Below, one piece after another: positions 35,225 to 42,762 of a stretch of DNA of 63,284 bases. The position numbers and the translations under genes are program-made. Position 1 is the stretch's first letter, and each line of letters opens with the position of its first letter. The stretch is from Amycolatopsis taiwanensis DSM 45107. GTDB taxonomy: Bacteria; Actinomycetota; Actinomycetes; Mycobacteriales; Pseudonocardiaceae. The notes under the pieces are model-generated. The model was not told the DNA's origin and ran no database searches. It saw nothing but the letters and a program-made list of their open reading frames with translations. The stretch covers positions 1-63,284 of the forward strand of contig NZ_JAFB01000047.1 in the NCBI RefSeq assembly GCF_000519205.1, written 5' to 3'.

Positions 35225-35388
35225 CACACCGACGCCCAACCGCTGCAGCGACTCCAGATCTGGTGGAGCCGGCCCGGGTCCTGCTGGCTTCGAGGATCCG
35301 CGCAATGCCTATTGTGGACGGTACGCCTGTGATCGGAATCGTCACGTGCGGCGGAGGCCGTGCCGGGAGTTGTGCGCGCACGCCATGA
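35225..35388 (+). pseudogene. CBS-domain remnant
   Basis: A plus-strand frame reads LVEPARVLLASRIRAMPIVD and GTPVIGIVTCGG before TGA at 35388. This is the second half of a CBS motif (rules of type R-x-x-P-V-V-D-x-x-x-x-V-G-I-V-T). No start or complete domain is present. The longest ATG frame within it has only 27 residues, so it is probably a fragment of a lost universal-stress/CBS gene. Confidence 0.45.
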
Positions 35389-35437
35389 GTGCGCCTGGCA
35401 CAGGATGAATGAGGCCACGGGCGCGGCGGGTTCGGTG

Positions 35438-37831
35438 TCAGAGGGGAAAGTGGACGGTGGATCCGGGATGGAGCCGGGCGAGTTGGCCTCGGCAGGCGAT
35501 CTCGATCGCGCGTTGCATGCCGGCGCCGGCGGCGACGTCGACCCGGTTCTCGCTGATTCGCAACACCAGTGGGTGTTCGCGGTAGCGGAGGCTGAGTTCA
35601 AGTACGCCGAGTGGCTGTGGCCAGTACGGGTTGAGCAATAGCCGGTCGCCTCGGGTCTCGAGGCCGGAGAAGCAGCGTTGCAGCAGGTCGACGCTGCCTG
35701 CCATGGCGGCGAGGTGGATGCCTTCGGGCGTGGTGCCGCCCTGGATGTCGGTGACGTCGGATTCCAGTGCCCGGCGGAAGAACTCCAGTGCGCGGTCCCG
35801 GTTCGCGCGGGCCAGGACCCAGGCGTGCACCACGGCGCTCAGGGTAGAGCCGTGGGAGGTGCGGGCGAGGTAGTAGTCGATGGTGCGTGGGATGGTGTCG
35901 TGTTCCAGCTGGTAGCCGAGTCGCTTGAACAGCGGCCCGAGTTCGTCGGCGGAGAGCAGGTAGAACAGCATCAGGACGTCGGCCTGCTTGGCGGCTTGGT
36001 AACGGTTGACGTCGTCTCCCTCGGCTTCGAGGATCCGGTCGAGACGCTGGATGTTGCGGTAGCGCTTTCGGTAGGCGGCCCAGTCCAGCTCGGCCAGCTG
36101 GGCGTAGCCCTCGAACTGGCTGATGACGCCGTCGGCGTGGAAGGGCACGAACATCTTCCGGCTGATGTCGTCCCATCGATGCAGTTCCTCGGGCCGCAGG
36201 TGGAGCCGTTCCATAAGCTCCGTGCGGGCAAGGGCCGGCATGACGCGCATTGCGTCCGCTGCCCGTAGCACCGTCCAGACGGTCAGCACGTTGGTGTAGG
36301 CGTTGTTGTCGATTCCGTCGCTTTGCGTGTCCGGGTAGCGGGAGTGGAACTCGTCGGGTCCCATCACGCCGCGGATGACGTACCGGTCGCGGGCCCGGTC
36401 GTAGCTGGTGAGGTCGGCGAAGAACCGGGCGATCTGAACCAGCATCTCGGTTCCGTAGTGGGTGAGGAACTCCCGGTCGCCGGTGGCCTGGTAGTACTGC
36501 CACGTGTTGTGCGCGATGGCGAGCCCGATGTGGCGCTGGAGCCGGGTCGGATCGGGAATCCACCGGCCGGAGCGGGGATTGAGGTGGAGCCGCTGACTCT
36601 CTTCGCGACCGTCGCTGCCGGACTGCCAGGGGTACATCGCACCGTGGTGCCCTTCTTCCCGTGCCGCCTGCACTGCCTCCGGCAGCCTGCGGTACCGGTA
36701 GCGCAACAGCGAACGGGTCAGCGCGGGCAGACGCAGGTTCAACAGCGGAAAGACGAACAGTTCGTCCCAGAGAATGTGGCCTCGGTAAGCCTCGCCGTGC
36801 AGTCCCCGGGCCGGTACACCGGCGTCGAGTTCGGTGGTGTTCGGAGACACGGTCTGTAGCAGGTGCAGCAGGTGCAGGCGCAGGACACGCAGCTCGTCCG
36901 GCCTGTGCTCCAATTCGATGTGGAACCGATCCCACAGCTGGGTCCAGGCCAGCACGTGGCTTTCCAACAGGGTGTCGAAGCGGCCGAGACGGGGTAGCCA
37001 GCGGGCGGCCTCCACAGCGGGCTCGGAAATGGCGCGGTCACGGCCGGTGGACACGGTCACGGTCTTTTCCAGGGTCACGACCTGTCCCTCGCGCATGTCG
37101 ATGGCGATGTCGTGCCCGATCCAGGAGCCCCCGTCCACGAGGAGGTATTCGGCTTCGACCGGGTGTTCGCCGTGGTACAGGGTGTTTCTGGCCGCCATGG
37201 CCACCGGGATCCGGGACTGGTTGGTGCACATTTCCAGCAGGACGGAGCAGTCGGACAGCGCGCGGGCACCGAGGAGATCGAGGTGTTTCCTTGGCAGGTC
37301 GCGGTAGCGCTCGACCAGGCCGTTGTCGACACCGCCGTCGATTCCCGAGCGGAACTCCAGCCGGCCGGACCAGTCTTCGGCCACCACGGTGACCTCGAGC
37401 GCGCACACGTTCGGGAGTCGCATGTGCGCGAAGCGGCGCTGGATGACTCTCGTCGTGCGGCCGTCGCGGTCGCGGAAGCGGATCCGGCGGACGAGCAGCG
37501 CCCGCCTCAGGTCGAGGTACTGGTGGTATTCGAGGAGGTCGGCGGTGTCCGGTCCGAACCACGGTCCTCGATCGACGCGGAATGTCAACGCCAGCCAGTT
37601 GGGCAAATTGACCAGGCATTCGTTTTCGACACGGCTGTTCGCGATGTCGGTACTCAGCCGGTTGTACACGCCGGCGGCATAGGTGCCGGGGTAATGCGTC
37701 CCGTCAGCGGTGCACTCCGGTGCGGCACCGCGAGTGACGAGGTAGCCGTTGCCGACCGCGCACAGCGATTCCCGCAGCCTCTCCTCGGCGGGATCGTAAC
37801 TCTCGTAACTCCAGGTCCAGTCGTCGTGCAT
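35438..37831 (-). CDS. Glycoside hydrolase family 65 protein (trehalose/maltose phosphorylase-like)
   Basis: A 797-residue enzyme of the GH65 fold. The super-sandwich N-domain begins around WSYESYDPAEERLRESLCAV, and the (alpha/alpha)6 barrel contains HGEAYRGHILWDELFVFPLL and the general-acid Glu494 in VMGPDEFHSRYP. ARTSHGSTLSAVVHAWVLAR near the C-terminus corresponds to the phosphate-binding region of the phosphorylases, so phosphorolysis of a glucose disaccharide is likely. The start has GGAAGGAAG upstream. In Mycobacterium tuberculosis a GH65 domain occurs in Rv2006, a DosR-regulon protein. Substrate (trehalose, maltose or kojibiose) is undecided. Confidence 0.9.
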   Translation of the reverse strand: MHDDWTWSYESYDPAEERLRESLCAVGNGYLVTRGAAPECTADGTHYPGTYAAGVYNRLSTDIANSRVENECLVNLPNWLALTFRVDRGPWFGPDTADLLEYHQYLDLRRALLVRRIRFRDRDGRTTRVIQRRFAHMRLPNVCALEVTVVAEDWSGRLEFRSGIDGGVDNGLVERYRDLPRKHLDLLGARALSDCSVLLEMCTNQSRIPVAMAARNTLYHGEHPVEAEYLLVDGGSWIGHDIAIDMREGQVVTLEKTVTVSTGRDRAISEPAVEAARWLPRLGRFDTLLESHVLAWTQLWDRFHIELEHRPDELRVLRLHLLHLLQTVSPNTTELDAGVPARGLHGEAYRGHILWDELFVFPLLNLRLPALTRSLLRYRYRRLPEAVQAAREEGHHGAMYPWQSGSDGREESQRLHLNPRSGRWIPDPTRLQRHIGLAIAHNTWQYYQATGDREFLTHYGTEMLVQIARFFADLTSYDRARDRYVIRGVMGPDEFHSRYPDTQSDGIDNNAYTNVLTVWTVLRAADAMRVMPALARTELMERLHLRPEELHRWDDISRKMFVPFHADGVISQFEGYAQLAELDWAAYRKRYRNIQRLDRILEAEGDDVNRYQAAKQADVLMLFYLLSADELGPLFKRLGYQLEHDTIPRTIDYYLARTSHGSTLSAVVHAWVLARANRDRALEFFRRALESDVTDIQGGTTPEGIHLAAMAGSVDLLQRCFSGLETRGDRLLLNPYWPQPLGVLELSLRYREHPLVLRISENRVDVAAGAGMQRAIEIACRGQLARLHPGSTVHFPL

Positions 37832-37944
37832 GGCGCCACTTCCTTCCCCGTGAGGCGACGGTGGAGTATTCGCAAATATGCGCGGCGCGGTCGTCACCGA
37901 AGGAAATGTCCACTTTGGCCTACGGCGTCACCTGGGCTCGGGTC

Positions 37945-40623
37945 TCATGGGCTGTCGTCGCGGGTCAGGCGGATGGCGGTGACCTTGTATTCGGGGCAGG
38001 AGGTCGTGGTGTCGGCGTGGTCGGAGGTCAGGCGGTTGACCCCGCTGGAGGGGAAGTGGAAGGCGCAGAAGGCCTGTCCGGGGGTTGTTTCCTCGCTGAT
38101 CCGGGCAAGGAGACGAGCGCGCCCGTGCCGGCTGGCCACGCCGAGGAGATCGCCGTCGCGCAGGCCGTGGCGGGCCGCGTCGACGGGGTGCAGGTCGAGG
38201 AAATCCCGGGGTGCGAGGTCGGCGTTGCGGCTGTGCCGGGTCATGCTGCCGGAGTTGTAGTGGGCCCACCGCCGCCCGGTGACCAGGAGCAGGGGGTAGT
38301 CGTCGTCGGGTTGTTCGCCGGGTGGCAGGTAGGGGGTGGCGGACAGGTGCGCTCGCCCGTCCGGCGTGGCGAACCGCCGGGTGTAGAGCTTGGCCTCGCC
38401 GGGCTGGTCAGGATCGGGGCAGGGCCAGGGGACGGCGCCTTCGCGGTCGAGGCGGTGGTGGGACAGGCCGGCGAAGAGCGGGCTGATCCGGGCGCATTCG
38501 GCGAGCGCCGCGGCGGGGGAGGGGCAGCCGAGGCCGGTGCCGAGCCGGGTGGCCAGGGCGTGGATGGCGTCGAAGTCGCTGCGCGCCTGTCCCGGCGGTG
38601 GCAAGGCGGGGCGGACCCGCTGGAACCGGCGGTCGAAGTTGACGAAGGTCCCGTTCTTTTCCAGCCAAGCGGCGGCGGGCAGCACCACGTCGGCACGGCG
38701 GGCTGTCTCGGAGAGGAAGAGTTCGCTGCAGACGACCAGTGGACAGGCGTCGAGGGCCTCGGCCACCTTGTCGCTGTCCGGGTCGGTGGTGCAGACGTCT
38801 TCCCCGACCACCCACAGCGCGCGCAGCCGCCCGGCGCGGGCCGCGGCGAACATCTCCGGGATACGCAGCCCGGGCCGGTCCGGGACGGGTGCTCCCCACA
38901 CCGCTTCCGCCCGCGCCCGCGCGTCCGGGTCGGTGACCTTGCCGTAGCCGGGCAGGGTGTCCGGGAGCGCACCCATGTCGGAGGCGCCCTGGACGTTGTT
39001 CTGGCCGCGCAGCGGGTTGACCCCGTAACCCCGGCCGGTACCGACGGCGCCGCGCAGGATGGCGAGGTTGGCCAGGGCTCGAACGCCGTCCGTGCCGTGC
39101 AGGTGCTCGGTGACGCCGAGCCCGTAGACGATTGCGGGACACTCTGCCTGGCCGTAGAGGCGAGCGGCGGCAAGCAGGTCCGCGGCGGGTACACCGGTCA
39201 ACTCGGCCACGATGTCGGGTGGGTAACCGGTGAGCAGCGCGGTGAGTTCGGGCAGGCCGGCGGCGCGGTCGCGCAGGAAGGCCGGATCGGTGAAGTTCTC
39301 GGTGAGCAGGATGTGGGCGAGACCGTGGAACAGGGCGACGTTGGTGCCGGGGCGGGGCCGCAGGTGCACGTCGGCGTGACGGGCGAGCCCGACCGCCCGG
39401 GGGTCGGCGACCACCAGCCTGGCCCCGCGCAGGACACGTTGCAGCAGCCGGGCGCCGACCACGGGGTGTGCCTCGACCGGGTTGGCGCCGACGACCAGGA
39501 AGCAGTCGGCCTGTTCGACGTCGTCGAAGCTGTCGGTGCCGCCGGGCAGGCCGAAGGAGGCGGTCAGTCCGGATGCGGATGGCGAGTGGCACAGCCGCGA
39601 GCAGTTGTCGATGTTGTTGCTGCCGATGACCCGAAGGAATTTCTGCAGCAGGTAGTTCTCCTCGTTGGTGGCACGTGCCGACGAGATCGCGGCGACCGCC
39701 TGGGGGCCGGCCGCGGCCATGGCCTCCTGGATGCCGCGCGCGGCTCGGTCCAGTGCCTCTTCCCACGTTGCCGGTTCGAGCGAGGCGCCACGGCGCACCA
39801 GGGGTTGGGTGAGGCGGTCCGGGGAATCGAGGAAGCCGTGCGCGAAACGGCCCTTGACGCAAGCGTGCCCCCGGTTCACCGGGCCACGGCGGTCCGGCAG
39901 AACCGCAACCAGTGCTCCGTCGCGGGTCACGGCTTCCAGCGAGCATCCGACCCCGCAGTAGCCGCAGGTGGTACGGGTAACGGAGGTCTCGGGCCGGGTC
40001 GCGGTGGTGAGGCCGCGGCCCGGGCCGGGCTCGGCGATCGCCCCGGTGGGACAGGTATCGACGCAGCCGCCGCAGGCCACGCAGGCGGACTCCGCCCATG
40101 GGCCGCCGGTGCCTGGCGCGACGACGGTGTCAGCGCCCCGGCCGGTCAGGGTGAGGGCGAAAGTGCCCTGCACTTCGGCGCACATCCGCACGCACCGGCC
40201 GCAGGCGATGCACAGGTCGCGGTCCAGGTGGACGTAGGGATGGGACTCGTCGTCACCTCGCCCGACGGCGCCCCGAAACTCCTGCGGGCCGATGCCGAGC
40301 GACCGGCAGGCTCGTGCCAGCTCGCTGCCGGCCTCCAACGCCCGGGGCGGCAGGGCGGAAGCGATGACGGCCACGGCATCGCGCCGCAGCCCGGCAAGGT
40401 CACCTGCCGTCTCCACCCGGGCGCCGGTCGCGGCTGGAGTGACGCACGCCGCCACCACCGTGCCGTGCGACCGCACGAGGCAGGTCCGGCAGGAACCGGC
40501 CGGACTGAGCCGATCGTCGTGACACAGCGCGGGTAGGTCGACCCCGGCCGCACGGACCGCGGCGAGCAGAGACACGCCCTCGGGTACGACCACCTCGGTA
40601 CCGTCGACCTCCAGCCCGATCAC
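37945..40623 (-). CDS. fdhA: NAD-dependent formate dehydrogenase, molybdopterin catalytic subunit
   Basis: An 892-residue Mo/W-bis-MGD oxidoreductase. The N-terminus carries a [2Fe-2S] ferredoxin domain (C34, C45, C48, C60), then two [4Fe-4S] clusters (CIACGRCVRMC and CVACGGCVDTCPTG), then the CGYCGVGC cluster of the catalytic domain. The metal ligand is Cys345 in SRLCHSPSA, so this is a cysteine rather than selenocysteine enzyme. The molybdopterin-dinucleotide domains continue to the C-terminus (RWAHYNSGSMTRHS). It oxidises formate to CO2. The GTG start overlaps the stop of the NADH-side subunit. Confidence 0.92.
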   Translation of the reverse strand: MIGLEVDGTEVVVPEGVSLLAAVRAAGVDLPALCHDDRLSPAGSCRTCLVRSHGTVVAACVTPAATGARVETAGDLAGLRRDAVAVIASALPPRALEAGSELARACRSLGIGPQEFRGAVGRGDDESHPYVHLDRDLCIACGRCVRMCAEVQGTFALTLTGRGADTVVAPGTGGPWAESACVACGGCVDTCPTGAIAEPGPGRGLTTATRPETSVTRTTCGYCGVGCSLEAVTRDGALVAVLPDRRGPVNRGHACVKGRFAHGFLDSPDRLTQPLVRRGASLEPATWEEALDRAARGIQEAMAAAGPQAVAAISSARATNEENYLLQKFLRVIGSNNIDNCSRLCHSPSASGLTASFGLPGGTDSFDDVEQADCFLVVGANPVEAHPVVGARLLQRVLRGARLVVADPRAVGLARHADVHLRPRPGTNVALFHGLAHILLTENFTDPAFLRDRAAGLPELTALLTGYPPDIVAELTGVPAADLLAAARLYGQAECPAIVYGLGVTEHLHGTDGVRALANLAILRGAVGTGRGYGVNPLRGQNNVQGASDMGALPDTLPGYGKVTDPDARARAEAVWGAPVPDRPGLRIPEMFAAARAGRLRALWVVGEDVCTTDPDSDKVAEALDACPLVVCSELFLSETARRADVVLPAAAWLEKNGTFVNFDRRFQRVRPALPPPGQARSDFDAIHALATRLGTGLGCPSPAAALAECARISPLFAGLSHHRLDREGAVPWPCPDPDQPGEAKLYTRRFATPDGRAHLSATPYLPPGEQPDDDYPLLLVTGRRWAHYNSGSMTRHSRNADLAPRDFLDLHPVDAARHGLRDGDLLGVASRHGRARLLARISEETTPGQAFCAFHFPSSGVNRLTSDHADTTTSCPEYKVTAIRLTRDDSP

Positions 40624-42305
40624 CGCTCCCACCCCGCGAGGCGGCCGCCACAAGCGGAGACGAGACTGGTGACCGCGGGCGGGATCCGCCGTCCGAAGGC
40701 GCAGAGGCTGGCCTCGCTCAGCAGTCGCAGTAACCGCCCGTACTCTTCCCCCGGCGGTTTCCCGGCCGACACCAGCTCCAGGCCACGCCGCGAGCCGACC
40801 CGGCAGGGCGAACAGGCACCGCAGCTCTCGGCCGCGGCGAACTCCCATACGTGTCGCAACACCTCCGCCGGCGGCACGGAGGAGTCGAAGGCGACCATGC
40901 CCGCGTGACCGAGGGCCGCGCCGGCCGCGGACAGGCCGGCCTGGGTCAGCGGCACATCCAGCCGGTCGGGCGGCAGGAAGCCGCCCAGCGGCCCACCCAC
41001 CTGCAGTAGTGACAACTCCGCGCCGTCCCGTAGGCCCCCACCGAACTCACTGACGATGCGTTCGACCGGCGTGCCGAGTTCCACCTCGTAGCAGCGGGGC
41101 CGGGCGAACCGTTCGGACAGGCACACCAGCTTCGTCCCGGGCTCCGGCCGGGTGCCGCGCCGGGCGTAAGCGGCACCACCATGGCGAACGATCCACGGCA
41201 GCGCCGCCAGCGTCTCCACGTTGTTCACCACGGTCGGCGCCGCCCACAGGCCGCGTTCCGTGGGGTAAGGCGGGCGCGGCTGGGCGCAGCCACGGCCCCC
41301 CTCCAGGCCGGCGATCAACGCCGTCTCCTCGCCCGCGACGTACGACCCAGCCCCCTCGACCACTTCCACGTCCAGTGCGGTGTTGCTGCCGTGGACGGAC
41401 CGGCCGAAGTGCGCGTCCTCGTACGCCTGCCGCACCGTCTCCCGCATCCGGGCCAGCGCCGCTGGATACTCCGAGCGCACCAGGACCACGGCCCGCCGGG
41501 CGCGGCAGGCGAAACAGGCCAGGGCCAGACCCTCCAGGACCCGGTCCGGATCGGCCTCCATCAGCAACCGGTCGGCATACGATCCCGGGTCGCCCTCGTC
41601 CCCGTTGGCCACCACGACGGTGGCGGGCGAGCCACCGGCCGCCGCCCACTTGGCCGCGACCGGGAACCCCGCACCTCCGCGTCCTCGCAGGCCCGAGGCC
41701 GCGACCTCGGCCTGGACCTGCTCCACACCGCCGTGGGTGGCCACCTCCGGCCACAGCTGCCAGGAAGACTCGCCCGCCAGCACCCCGCCCAGCAGCACCG
41801 GGTCGCCGGTGCCGTCCGCCGCCGGGATCGGCGGCGCGAGCGCGGTGACGCGCCGGGCGAGCTGGTCGGCCAGCGACGGGCCCGTGCCGGCGGCCAACCC
41901 GTCGAGGCCGGCCGGACCCGCGTAGCAGTACCCCAGGCAGCGCACGGCCTGTAGCGACACCTCCCCGTCCGCGCTGGCCGCGCCCACGGTGACCCCCAAC
42001 GCCTCCTCCACTTCGGACACATGGGTGCCAGCCCGGGCCGCGAAGCAGGCCGCAGCCGTGCAGACCCGCACATGCCGGCGCCCATGTGGGGCGGCAAGAT
42101 CGGCGTAAAAGCCGGCCGGACCGAGCCCGGCCGCCGCGGATAGCCCGAAACCACCGGCCACTCGCGGCGCCCACGAAGCCGGTCCCGAGGCGGTCGCGGC
42201 TCTGGCCCGGGCCAGAGCCGACAACAACGCCACACCCGGGCGCCCACACCGGTCGGCCGACGCCCGAAAGGCATCGAACCGCTCCGCGGTCTCGCCCGCG
42301 TCCAT
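40620..42305 (-). CDS. fdhB: Formate dehydrogenase NADH/FMN subunit (NuoE-NuoF-like fusion)
   Basis: A 561-residue diaphorase subunit. The N-terminal third is NuoE-like with a [2Fe-2S] set in VCTAAACFAARAG and CLGYCYAG. The NuoF-like part has GLRGRGGAGFPVAAKW (NADH/FMN site), VVANGDEGDPGSYADR, and the [4Fe-4S] motif ESCGACSPCRVGSRRG with a final Cys in SLCAFG. It passes electrons from the catalytic subunit to NAD+. The ATG at 42305 has GGTGAAG nine bases upstream; an ATG at 42314 is also possible. The two genes form a complete soluble NAD-linked formate dehydrogenase. Confidence 0.9.
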   Translation of the reverse strand: MDAGETAERFDAFRASADRCGRPGVALLSALARARAATASGPASWAPRVAGGFGLSAAAGLGPAGFYADLAAPHGRRHVRVCTAAACFAARAGTHVSEVEEALGVTVGAASADGEVSLQAVRCLGYCYAGPAGLDGLAAGTGPSLADQLARRVTALAPPIPAADGTGDPVLLGGVLAGESSWQLWPEVATHGGVEQVQAEVAASGLRGRGGAGFPVAAKWAAAGGSPATVVVANGDEGDPGSYADRLLMEADPDRVLEGLALACFACRARRAVVLVRSEYPAALARMRETVRQAYEDAHFGRSVHGSNTALDVEVVEGAGSYVAGEETALIAGLEGGRGCAQPRPPYPTERGLWAAPTVVNNVETLAALPWIVRHGGAAYARRGTRPEPGTKLVCLSERFARPRCYEVELGTPVERIVSEFGGGLRDGAELSLLQVGGPLGGFLPPDRLDVPLTQAGLSAAGAALGHAGMVAFDSSVPPAEVLRHVWEFAAAESCGACSPCRVGSRRGLELVSAGKPPGEEYGRLLRLLSEASLCAFGRRIPPAVTSLVSACGGRLAGWER

Positions 42306-42762
42306 GCCATCCATCTTCACCGTGGGGACCGGCCTTCGCACCTTCGGGAGCATCCGCGCCGGCGGCGCGGCGATCTTCGGTGGGACCAAGGACCTTCGCC
42401 TTGGTGACGGCCGGCTCTGCCTGCCGGTCCGGTCGTGATCGCAGACTCGCCAACGAATCCGGCGGCTGCCAGAACTCGCCGAACGGTAGGAGAACGGTTG
42501 ACGATCCCGTTATATCGGCACGGGTTCGTGCGGGTCGCGGTGGCAGCGACCTCCTGTTCACTCCCTCTACTGTGGACGGTTTCGTGTTCCATGTGGAGAT
42601 CTGCGAGCCTATGGAGAGCCAGAGTCTTCTTCCTGGTGGAGCCACGTGAAGTACTCCGGGTAGCCGGCACTCACGGTATGAACCCGAACCCGGGCACAAA
42701 GTCCCGGCAGGGGAGTTCCGTCGATCCTCGCCGCGCTGACCCTGGCACCTGACGATGGGTGC
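42306..42762. other. Divergent intergenic region with DosR-box-like sequences
   Basis: No gene is seen in 457 bases between the formate dehydrogenase operon and the P-type ATPase gene. GGGACCAAGGACCT (42382-42395) lies 77 bases before the dehydrogenase start; GGGCACAAAGTCCC (42692-42705) lies 58 bases before the ATPase start and matches 11 of 14 positions of the DosR core. Both are near-palindromic and well placed for activator binding. Confidence 0.4.

Noticed and set aside
37861..40536. An 891-codon plus-strand open frame opposite the formate dehydrogenase gene
   Set aside because: It is Gly/Val/Ala-rich antisense shadow of a well-supported catalytic gene with conserved Fe-S motifs; it shows no family signature.
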